Shown one piece after another: positions 23,247 through 30,002 of a stretch of DNA of 37,983 bases (positions are counted from its first letter, which is position 1; every line of letters starts with the position of its first letter). The notes beneath the pieces are model-generated. The model was not told the origin of the DNA, ran no database searches, and saw only the letters and a program-made list of their open reading frames with translations. Both the position numbers and the translations under genes were made by a program. The stretch comes from a virus: IMG/VR virus record IMGVR_UViG_3300031787_000360, positions 1 to 37,983 of that record. One strand, 5' to 3'.

Positions 23247-23767
23247 TGACATATTTTGACAGTCTTAAAGACGCATCAGAGATTACTGATGTCTTTTTTC
23301 AAAGACCTAATAAATACATGGTAACGCTAACTTTGGCGCAAGAGCTTCTTAGAGAAGAATCGCACTTGTCACCAAAGGACAGAGAGGTGATTGCAGCCTA
23401 TACCAGTTACCTAAACGGGTGTGAGTATTGTTATGGATCCCACAGAGAGTTCGCCAAATCACTAGGTGCCGATGAGGTTGATATGTCTATTTTTGACGCA
23501 AAAGATAGCGCTCATAGGCTTCAACCAATTTTAGAGTATGTAGAAAAATTAACTAAGGCGCCGTCCTCTTTAACTCAAGCGGATAAAGACAAGGTTATTT
23601 CCTCGGGGTTTACTGAAGAAGAGTTGAAAGATGCTATTGGTGTTTGCGCGGCTTTTAATTTCTTTAATAGAATTGTAGAAGGACACGGCATAAAGGCTAA
23701 CGAAGCTACTTACAAATCATCAGCTGAGATGATTAATAAGCACGGTTATGATCGGAGATACAAATGA
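23246..23767 (+). CDS. AhpD/carboxymuconolactone-decarboxylase-like protein (173 aa)
   Basis: The motif E47-x11-C59-x2-C62-x3-H66 (EVIAAYTSYLNGCEYCYGSH) is exactly the active-site layout of AhpD-like alkylhydroperoxidases, in which the CxxC pair cycles between thiol and disulphide with Glu and His as proton relay. The remaining sequence is helical, with the usual helix after the active site (LTQADKDKVISSGFTEEELKDAIGVCAAFNFFNRI). Length fits a single-domain family member. It overlaps the next gene by 4 nt (ATGA). In this operon it could reduce peroxide by-products of the flavin halogenase or supply reductant; that is speculation. Confidence 0.88.
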   Translation: MTYFDSLKDASEITDVFFQRPNKYMVTLTLAQELLREESHLSPKDREVIAAYTSYLNGCEYCYGSHREFAKSLGADEVDMSIFDAKDSAHRLQPILEYVEKLTKAPSSLTQADKDKVISSGFTEEELKDAIGVCAAFNFFNRIVEGHGIKANEATYKSSAEMINKHGYDRRYK

Positions 23768-24393
23768 CTGCTAGGATGGAAAGCGGATTATTTCCCGGCA
23801 GGATTTCTCCTACCGTTACTTTAGGTGGGTGCATTGATGTATTTGAAAATGCTTGGCCTGATCCGTATCAAACTATAGAGGCAATAGAAAAAGAGTGTTC
23901 TGGTGGTTCTTCTGGAATGGCTTGGAAAAGAGCTACTACGATAGGAAGTGGAGTTTATCAAGATAAGCGCACTAACTATCACTTAGGAATTACCCTTTCT
24001 GCTATAGAAGACAACAATCCAGTGTCTCAAGCTATTCATAATCAAATGTATTTATTATTACTAGCCGCCTCTATACCGTACGCACAAAGGCATGACATAG
24101 ACTCTCTTTACCATGAGCATTACAACATGCTTAAGTATTCAACTGGGCAAGAATATAAAGCCCATGCTGACGGAACCACTTCTACAGGAAGAGCGGTGTC
24201 CGCTATTGTCTATCTGAACGACGGATACGAAGGCGGAGAAGTAGAGTTTGTAAACTTTGGTGTAAAAATAAAACCAAAACCAGGAATGTTATTGCTATTT
24301 CCTTCTAATTATGCCTACGCTCACATTGCTCACCCAGTAACTTCAGGAACAAAATATGCCTTAGTTACATGGATGCACGACAGGCCTCTGTAG
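23764..24393 (+). CDS. prolyl-4-hydroxylase-like 2OG-Fe(II) oxygenase (209 aa)
   Basis: The double-stranded beta-helix core carries the iron triad H134-x-D136 (YKAHADG) and a distal H190 (AHIAHPV), followed seven residues later by K197 (GTKYALVTWM), the usual 2-oxoglutarate-binding position in P4H-type enzymes. The text AVSAIVYLNDGYEGGEVEFVNFGVKIKPKPGMLLLFPSNYAYAHIAHPVTSGTKYA is a textbook P4H/PiuC-type C-terminal half. It would use 2-oxoglutarate, oxygen and Fe(II) to hydroxylate a protein or small molecule. The substrate is unknown; collagen-like fibres in the same phage are candidates. Stop overlaps the next start. Confidence 0.9.
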   Translation: MTARMESGLFPGRISPTVTLGGCIDVFENAWPDPYQTIEAIEKECSGGSSGMAWKRATTIGSGVYQDKRTNYHLGITLSAIEDNNPVSQAIHNQMYLLLLAASIPYAQRHDIDSLYHEHYNMLKYSTGQEYKAHADGTTSTGRAVSAIVYLNDGYEGGEVEFVNFGVKIKPKPGMLLLFPSNYAYAHIAHPVTSGTKYALVTWMHDRPL

Positions 24394-24932
24394 TGAAAAC
24401 CTATTCAAATGTATTAAAACCAGAGTTTGCTAATCAACTATATGATTTTGCTTTTAAAGTTGTAATGGATCAACAAGAGTACCCGCAAGAAAATTTATTA
24501 GTTTGGACAAATTTTGCTTGGGATCAAGGCATAGTTAGAGATAGTGCTCCAGTTTTATGTATACGCATGCCTAAATATTTAGCAGAAACATTTCAGGAAC
24601 AATTAGAATCTGTTGGAATATTTAATTCAAAAACAGATAAACCTTTGTACACTAATGCAAATTTATATGTTTGGTTTAAGAATTCTTATATACCAAGCCA
24701 CACAGACTCTGACTCTTCAAAAGCAATCACTGTTTATTTAAACCCAACTTGGGACTATAACGAAGGTGGTTTGTTTCAATGGTTAGACTCAAAAGATAAC
24801 GAATGGAAAATAATTTTTCCACATTTTAATACAGCTGTAGTAAATACCTCTGGCTTGGCTCACGGCGTCACCCCAGTTAAATCAGATACACAATTTCGTA
24901 TAACAGCACAATCTTTTATTAGGCCGCTATGA
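24369..24932 (+). CDS. second 2OG-Fe(II) oxygenase, P4H-like (187 aa)
   Basis: The motif H111-x-D113 (IPSHTDSD), distal H165 (GLAHGVTPV) and R177 (QFRITAQSF) form a full iron and 2-oxoglutarate site. The intervening ITVYLNPTWDYNEGGLFQW is the typical double-stranded beta-helix segment. It is clearly a different subfamily from the preceding 2OG enzyme (Arg rather than Lys for the cosubstrate, shorter core). ATG 24369 overlaps the previous gene by 25 nt. A GTG at 24393 gives a one-base TAGTG overlap with AGG upstream, shortens the protein by 8 residues and is a real alternative. Two tandem oxygenases suggest sequential oxidations or two substrates. Confidence 0.87.
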   Translation: MDARQASVVKTYSNVLKPEFANQLYDFAFKVVMDQQEYPQENLLVWTNFAWDQGIVRDSAPVLCIRMPKYLAETFQEQLESVGIFNSKTDKPLYTNANLYVWFKNSYIPSHTDSDSSKAITVYLNPTWDYNEGGLFQWLDSKDNEWKIIFPHFNTAVVNTSGLAHGVTPVKSDTQFRITAQSFIRPL

Positions 24933-25621
24933 CAATAACTGTTTATTGGGCGTGTCTAGAAGATGAGTGGATGGCAGCAAAAGCTCCAGATCTCGTTAGT
25001 TCTAATTTTTATAAAAAAGATTTATTAGACCAATCAACAGAGCTGTCTAGCGTAGCTCCTTGCCCCGGCTTTAACAGTAATTTAAAAAATGTATTTGCTC
25101 TTCGATCTTTGTACGATTATTCTTTTACTGTCTCGGGGTCAGAGGTAAGAACAGAAAAGTACGATCAAGAGTTTTTTGAAGCTCATGTTTTAATAAGATC
25201 ACTAGAAAAAAAACTTTTTTCATTTAAAAATAGATATATATTTTTTACAGATGCTCCCGACTTAGAGGTGACTTTATATGAGTACCCATATTTAGAAGAT
25301 AACAATATTACTAAAGCTTGTATACCTATAACAGGTAAGTTTAACATTGGTAAATGGTTTAGAAATTCTGACTATGCTTTTTATTTAAAAAAAGACTATG
25401 ACACTTTTACGGTAGAACAAGGTGAAATTTATTCGTATATCAGGTTTCACACCGAAGAATCTATTTTGTTTAAGCAGTTTAGATATTCTCCAAAATTTGA
25501 TTTGTATCAAAAAGATTGCTATTCGTTAACAAAATTGGGGTTAAAACAGTTTAACAAGTACTACTCTACATTTAAAATAAAAGGCTTAGTTTTACAAGAC
25601 ATAAAGGAAAACTTATTATGA
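24929..25621 (+). CDS. hypothetical cargo protein (230 aa), possible distant relative of the convergent paralogue pair
   Basis: I do not recognise a named family. The sequence contains CPGFNSNLKNVFALRSLYDY, then FFTDAPDLEVTLYEYPYLED, then KWFRNSDYAFYLKKDYDTFTVEQGEIYSYIRFH. The order 'C.pf...l...f.l....dy' and, later, 'FYL.kd...f....G.....i.F' parallels the pair at 27221-28624 (C.PFL.SLT.GY; FYL..FEGII.KGTPIAQ.IPF), so the three may be one divergent beta-rich superfamily. No catalytic motif, signal peptide or membrane segment is visible. It starts with an ATGA overlap after the oxygenase and ends overlapping the halogenase gene. AT-rich coding. Confidence 0.75.
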   Translation: MTITVYWACLEDEWMAAKAPDLVSSNFYKKDLLDQSTELSSVAPCPGFNSNLKNVFALRSLYDYSFTVSGSEVRTEKYDQEFFEAHVLIRSLEKKLFSFKNRYIFFTDAPDLEVTLYEYPYLEDNNITKACIPITGKFNIGKWFRNSDYAFYLKKDYDTFTVEQGEIYSYIRFHTEESILFKQFRYSPKFDLYQKDCYSLTKLGLKQFNKYYSTFKIKGLVLQDIKENLL

Positions 25622-27228
25622 TTTCAAAAGTTGTTATTGTTGGAGGCGGATCTTCTGGTTGGCTTGCCGCTACAGCGTTTAGGCGTTATTACCCAGAAAA
25701 AGAAGTGACTTTGATTGAATCTAAAGTAATTCCTAGAATAGGAGTAGGCGAAAGCACTACTGCTACTTTTAGGCATTTTATAAAAGACATGCTAAAAATA
25801 GACGAAGCTGAGTTTATGGTAGGATCCGAAGCGATTTATAAACAAGCAGTTAAATTTCAAGATTTTTATTATTTAGGTGACGGTGGGTTTTACTATCCAT
25901 TTGGCGAGGCTTATACCGAAGGCCTTACGGCATTAGGCTTAGACGCTTGGGATGTGGTTAAGGCTTTTTATAAAGAGCTACCAGTAACTGATTTTACCGC
26001 ATCTGTTTCTCCTCTTCACGCTGTTTACATAAAAAATAAAATTACTGACAATTTAAACGGGGAGTTTGATAATTACGACCCTAATACACAACGAGGCTAT
26101 CATTTAAATGCTCCTAAATTAGCTGACTACTTAAAAGATCGTTGCATTTCTTTGGGCGTAAAGTACATACAAGCAGACGTTATAGACGCTGACATTTTTG
26201 AGGAAAAAGTTGTGTCTATTGTTTTAGATGATGGATCTAGAGTAGAAGGAGATTTATTCATCGACTCAACTGGTTTTAAGAGCCTATTAATCAGTAAAAA
26301 AATGAATTCTAAGTTTGTTGATCTATCCTATAAATTGCCTAATAACAGGGCCTGGGCTACCCCTATAAAATATAAAGATATTTATTCAGAAATGACTCCT
26401 TACACAAACTCAACAGCGTTAAAAAATGGATGGGCATGGTATACGCCTATTTGGTCAAGGATAGGAAACGGCTACGCTTACTCTGATAAACACACCGACC
26501 CAGAGTTAGCCTTAGAAGAATTTAAATCTTACTTAGCAAGCACAAAAACCCCCCTGCGCCTTTCAAAAGAAGAAATTGACGACTTACCATTTTTTGAAGT
26601 TAGGATGAGGGCTGGATTCTACGAAGAAGGCATGATAAAAAATGTAGTTTCCATTGGCTTGTCTAGCGGGTTTTTAGAGCCACTTGAGGGCACAGGTCTT
26701 TATTTTATACAGGAGTCTATCACTCAGCTTATAAGAATCTTAAATAGAAAAGATTTAAATCAATTTGCCATTGATCATTACAACGCCTACATGAAAAATT
26801 TATACATGGTATGGGCTGATGGAATTTCTTTATTTTATGCTTCTTCAGTTCGAGATGACAGTGAGTACTGGAAAGAAATAAAAAATAAAAAATTTGACAC
26901 TGGTGCAATTGCGTCTAATCATATGTACTCATATCACGGATTTCAATCATTTATAAAAAGGGCGTTAGTGGATACCCCTGACCTTAGAACGTTTTTTGAC
27001 CTTTACGCAAATATCTCTAGAGGCATGGAGATGGTTACAAGAGCTAACCACGCAGTTATTGATAGATGGCAGTTGTGGGATGGTATTAGTTATGAGGATT
27101 TAGCTGCTCACTTTAAATCTATTTTTGATGAAAGAAAAGCAAAGTGGGAGTTAAACGCTCAGGCGGCTCCTCACATTTACGATTATTTAAATAATAAATT
27201 TTATTTTAACAAGGATAATCGTGTTTAA
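25618..27228 (+). CDS. flavin-dependent (tryptophan-halogenase-like) halogenase (536 aa)
   Basis: The N-terminal FAD-binding motif is VVIVGGGSSGWLAA (residues 5-18). The next block, IPRIGVGESTTATFRHFI, is the family signature. K75 in IYKQAVKF aligns with the catalytic Lys (PrnA K79) thought to hold the hypohalite intermediate. GWAWYTPIWSRIGNGYAYS (271-289) corresponds to the W-x-W-x-I-P motif, with T in place of I. GLSSGFLEPLEGTGLYF (347-363) matches the active-site loop, with Gly358 at the position of PrnA Ser347. Such enzymes use FADH2 from a separate reductase, none of which is visible here. A cyanophage member (VirX1) is known to halogenate small aromatic substrates. The substrate here is unknown. 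Confidence 0.93.
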   Translation: MISKVVIVGGGSSGWLAATAFRRYYPEKEVTLIESKVIPRIGVGESTTATFRHFIKDMLKIDEAEFMVGSEAIYKQAVKFQDFYYLGDGGFYYPFGEAYTEGLTALGLDAWDVVKAFYKELPVTDFTASVSPLHAVYIKNKITDNLNGEFDNYDPNTQRGYHLNAPKLADYLKDRCISLGVKYIQADVIDADIFEEKVVSIVLDDGSRVEGDLFIDSTGFKSLLISKKMNSKFVDLSYKLPNNRAWATPIKYKDIYSEMTPYTNSTALKNGWAWYTPIWSRIGNGYAYSDKHTDPELALEEFKSYLASTKTPLRLSKEEIDDLPFFEVRMRAGFYEEGMIKNVVSIGLSSGFLEPLEGTGLYFIQESITQLIRILNRKDLNQFAIDHYNAYMKNLYMVWADGISLFYASSVRDDSEYWKEIKNKKFDTGAIASNHMYSYHGFQSFIKRALVDTPDLRTFFDLYANISRGMEMVTRANHAVIDRWQLWDGISYEDLAAHFKSIFDERKAKWELNAQAAPHIYDYLNNKFYFNKDNRV

Positions 27229-27943
27229 CAAAAAAACAAAAATACAATTTATTCCTGAGTCAGAGGTATACGAAGTTTTGGAGGCGTATCCAAAACCCGC
27301 GACAGCATTTATTCCTAAATGGTTTAAAGACATGCCCGAGAAAGTAAACCCATCATCAAATAATAAATTATTAAACACGGGTAATCCAAACTCTACTGTA
27401 AAACACTGCTCACCATTTTTAGACTCTTTAACTTCTGGTTATATATTTTCTTTACCTTCGGATGTTCAAATAAGTAAAGAGCCTGAAAGTTATAGGTTTT
27501 CTTGGGGCACAACATTTAAAATAGTCGAACCTCATACTATTGAGCAAGCTCCTTTACTCCCGTGCCCAGAAGAATATGAACAAACGCCGTACAAATGGCT
27601 AGGTACTTATGTAATTAAAACTCCTCCCGGATATAGCGTTCTTATTACTCACCCTTTAAACCGAACCGATCTTCCTTTCTTGTCTTTTAGCGGAGTAGTA
27701 GATACTGATAAATATTATTTTTCTTCTGTATCTTTTCCTTTTTATTTGCGAAAAGACTTTGAGGGGATAATAAAAAAAGGAACCCCCATAGCTCAAGTAA
27801 TACCTTTTAAAAGAGAAACTTGGCAAAGTGAAATAGTACCTTACGGAAACGATAAAAACATTAAACATTCTAGAGATATTTTAAAAAGTACTATAGACAG
27901 GGCGTATAAGAAAAACTATTGGAGTAAAAAAAAATATCAATAA
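27221..27943 (+). CDS. cargo protein of unknown function, paralogue A (DUF6065-like, 240 aa)
   Basis: The protein shares motifs in the same order with the minus-strand gene next door: WFKDMPEKV, TVKHCSPFLDSLTSGYIF, TPPGYSVLITHPLNRTDLPF, SGVVDTD, PFYLRKDFEGIIKKGTPIAQVIPFKRETW, and a final KKKYQ. 'PPGYs..i.hPlNr.dlPf...sGvvdTD' recalls the DUF6065 family, a beta-rich group without known function; I make this link from memory. There is no signal peptide or membrane helix. It overlaps the halogenase gene by 8 nt, and no ribosome-binding site stands out. Its stop codon is half of a 24-bp palindrome shared with its paralogue. Confidence 0.8.
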   Translation: MFNKKTKIQFIPESEVYEVLEAYPKPATAFIPKWFKDMPEKVNPSSNNKLLNTGNPNSTVKHCSPFLDSLTSGYIFSLPSDVQISKEPESYRFSWGTTFKIVEPHTIEQAPLLPCPEEYEQTPYKWLGTYVIKTPPGYSVLITHPLNRTDLPFLSFSGVVDTDKYYFSSVSFPFYLRKDFEGIIKKGTPIAQVIPFKRETWQSEIVPYGNDKNIKHSRDILKSTIDRAYKKNYWSKKKYQ

Positions 27944-27955
27944 TTATTGATATTT
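27932..27955. terminator. 24-bp perfect palindrome at the convergent stops, possible bidirectional terminator
   Basis: AAATATCAATAA (27932-27943) is followed directly by its exact reverse complement TTATTGATATTT (27944-27955), giving a perfect palindrome centred between the two stop codons. Each strand encodes K-Y-Q-stop of its own gene. The hairpin is AT-only apart from two C:G pairs, and a run of nine A precedes the C at 27938. It may end transcription from both sides, but its low GC makes terminator strength uncertain. Confidence 0.5.
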
Positions 27956-28624
27956 AACTTTCTTCCAAACACTTTTTTTGTACCAACCTTTAAGCACAGA
28001 TGTTGATAAATACTTTATTTTTTTACCTGTTTGAATTAAAGATTCGTCTTTTTCTTTTGCCCAGCTTTCCTTTTTAAAAGGAATAATTTGTGCTATTGGG
28101 GTTCCTTTAGGAATTATGCCCTCAAAACCATCATGCAAATAAAATGGAAGTTGACCACCAAACATACCGTCTTCAGAATCAATAATTCCAGATAAGGTGG
28201 TAAACGGAAGATCAAATCTGTTTAATGGGTGGAGTATTAATACGCTGTAGCCTTTAGGGGTTTTATAATTTATTGGAAGATTCCAAGCAAAGTGCAAGGC
28301 GCTATGTCCCTTTGGGATAGGCAACCCTGGTTGTGGACCCCTAATAATAGCTGGGTCTGGTTCAATAAGCCAAGATATTTTTGGTCCAAACTCCGTAGAA
28401 GTCACTTGCATGTCTTGCCATGTAGTAATCATGTAACCTGTAGTTAACGACTCTAAAAATGGAATACAATTTTTTACAGTTATATTAGGTTTGTTATAGT
28501 TTTCAATAATTGGTTTCCCTCCTATAAACGGAGGAATATTTTTATACCAATCTGGGACAGTGCTGGACGCAGAAACTAATGGCTCTGCAAATTCTATTTT
28601 TGAAACGTATTTAAACAGCCTCAT
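27944..28624 (-). CDS. protein of unknown function, paralogue B (DUF6065-like, 226 aa)
   Basis: This is the minus-strand counterpart of the 240-aa cargo protein. Matching blocks are VPDWYKNIPPF, TVKNCIPFLESLTTGYMI, TPKGYSVLILHPLNRFDLPF, SGIIDSED, LPFYLHDGFEGIIPKGTPIAQIIPFKKESW and the final KVKYQ. The similarity runs end to end, so the two arose by duplication with inversion, or were brought in separately. The start ATG 28624 is preceded by GGAGG near 28629. It is last in the long minus-strand fibre operon, with the oxygenase/halogenase operon arriving from the other side. Function is not known. Confidence 0.8.
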   Translation of the reverse strand: MRLFKYVSKIEFAEPLVSASSTVPDWYKNIPPFIGGKPIIENYNKPNITVKNCIPFLESLTTGYMITTWQDMQVTSTEFGPKISWLIEPDPAIIRGPQPGLPIPKGHSALHFAWNLPINYKTPKGYSVLILHPLNRFDLPFTTLSGIIDSEDGMFGGQLPFYLHDGFEGIIPKGTPIAQIIPFKKESWAKEKDESLIQTGKKIKYLSTSVLKGWYKKSVWKKVKYQ

Positions 28625-28640
28625 ATGGAGGAATATATCA

Positions 28641-29027
28641 TTACTCGTATAGCCACGCCTTATCCGGATCTACCCATATTTTGTTTAGTCTTATAGGCAT
28701 CCCTAGTTCTATTGCTCTTTTATAAGCTCTTTCACTAGCCTTGGGTCCGTAAAAAGTCTCTATAGAATTAGGAATAGATTTAAAATAAGGTAAAGTAAGC
28801 ATGTAAAATTCTGCAAACGGGTCCCAAGCTGCGTATAGTCCTATACCGCCGCCTTGTTGATAAATAATTTCCCAAATGTTTACATCTTCAATTTGAAGTT
28901 CTCTGGAATAATCCCACTCTACCCTAGGAGGAAGAATTATTTTGTCAGAGTCCATCCAATTAGGATCAAACAATTCATCTTCATCAGATTTGGTTAGGAT
29001 GTTATAAGTAGTTCGAAATTGAGGCAT
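28641..29027 (-). CDS. hypothetical protein (128 aa)
   Basis: The product has no signal peptide or membrane helix. It contains a Pro/Arg/Trp-rich segment (IILPPRVEWDYSRELQIEDVNIWEIIYQQGG), GLYAAWDPFAEFYMLTLPYF and a helix around KASERAYKRAIELGMPIRLNKIWVD. I recognise no named family, although short proteins with 'W.vIy.qgg..gvYaA..P.aEfym' text are common in aquatic phages, often beside fibre genes. Start ATG 29027; the next gene upstream ends at 29036. It sits between the glycine-rich fibre and paralogue B. Confidence 0.7.
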   Translation of the reverse strand: MPQFRTTYNILTKSDEDELFDPNWMDSDKIILPPRVEWDYSRELQIEDVNIWEIIYQQGGGIGLYAAWDPFAEFYMLTLPYFKSIPNSIETFYGPKASERAYKRAIELGMPIRLNKIWVDPDKAWLYE

Positions 29028-29035
29028 AGCAAATA

Positions 29036-29992
29036 CTATGCTGGATATCTAATGATTACAATTCCGTTAGCGCCAGGCATAGATGCCAATCCAGAAGGTC
29101 CACCCTCTGATCCGCCACCGCCTGATCCCGAGTTTTGAGCTGGTGGCGGTTGATCGGCACCTCTCTGGTTGGAAGGTGCTCCAGGTCCGCCTATGCCGCC
29201 TGATCCTCCAGGACCACCAGTTCCACTGTGCGCTCCGCCTCCGCCTCCTGCAGCGTAAACAACAGAAGATCCAGATATAGAGTTAGATGTACCTGGTCCT
29301 CCAGTTCCGCCAGTGCCTCCAGGGTTAGTAGACCCACCACCGCCTGGAAATCCTTCAGATGGACTATATCCTCCCGCGTTTCCAGATCCTCTATTGGTGT
29401 GCTCAGAACCACTAGTTCCAAATGTTCCAGCTCCAGACGATCCTCCACCACCACCTCCGCAGTGATACCCAACTCCTCCACCGCTTCCTCCAGATAAACC
29501 AGGTTGTGCCCCTAAAGGGTTAGACGGGTGGTTAGATCCACCGCGTCCACCACCAGTTGTATTTATTCCATTAAAAGAAGAGGCTCCCCCACTTTGAGAG
29601 GCATTATTAGTTCCCGGTCCACCCGCACCTACAACAACTGGGTAATTTGTATTAGCGTTAAGTCCGCCAGTAAATGTCCCAGTTCTGTATCCTCCAGCGC
29701 CACCTCCACCGGAACCGTGAGTTGTAAAGCCAGCTCCTCCACCAGCAATAACCATGTATTCGACAGGAAAGGACGCGGATGCAGCAAACGGAGTGCGAAA
29801 ATTAGTTCCAGATTGAGCGTTTAGAAATGTGTGGATTCTGTAACCACCGGCAAGGGTAATAGTTCCACCAGTAGGTAAGCCAGAACTATTTGGATCTTGT
29901 CGTACTAATTCAGCAATAGGTCCAGGATTACCTACACCACGATTCTCAGAGGTCGCTCCAAAAGTTCCTCTAACACTACTTACAAAAGGCAT
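29036..29992 (-). CDS. glycine-rich distal tail-fibre/adhesin protein (318 aa)
   Basis: After an N-terminal ~75 residues, the region VEYMVIAGGGAGFTTHGSGGGGAGGYRTGTFTGGLN begins the glycine-rich fibre domain that is widespread in phage fibres and adhesins. Most of the remaining 230 residues are Gly-rich loops (GGGSSGAGT, GGSGGIGGPGAPS and others), and the C-terminus is the conserved GANGIVIIRYPA. This fits polyglycine-sandwich receptor-binding tips such as T-even/S16 gp38-type adhesins, although homology to them is uncertain. It probably binds the host surface. It lies directly after the 965-aa modular fibre gene, as expected for a tip protein. Confidence 0.83.
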   Translation of the reverse strand: MPFVSSVRGTFGATSENRGVGNPGPIAELVRQDPNSSGLPTGGTITLAGGYRIHTFLNAQSGTNFRTPFAASASFPVEYMVIAGGGAGFTTHGSGGGGAGGYRTGTFTGGLNANTNYPVVVGAGGPGTNNASQSGGASSFNGINTTGGGRGGSNHPSNPLGAQPGLSGGSGGGVGYHCGGGGGGSSGAGTFGTSGSEHTNRGSGNAGGYSPSEGFPGGGGSTNPGGTGGTGGPGTSNSISGSSVVYAAGGGGGAHSGTGGPGGSGGIGGPGAPSNQRGADQPPPAQNSGSGGGGSEGGPSGLASMPGANGIVIIRYPA

Positions 29993-30002
29993 TTACTTCT
30001 CC

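Noticed and set aside
25618-27228. Interpretation of the halogenase as a lycopene cyclase or a generic FAD monooxygenase
   Set aside because: The GVGEST signature, aligned catalytic Lys in the YKQAVKF block, the W-x-W-like motif and the EPLE-TG loop are halogenase features.
29083-29824. Plus-strand and alternative-frame ORFs (Ser/Arg-rich or Leu/Glu-rich) across the glycine-rich fibre gene
   Set aside because: They are shadows of GGN-rich coding; the main frame has the conserved VEYMVIAGGG and GIVIIRYPA blocks.
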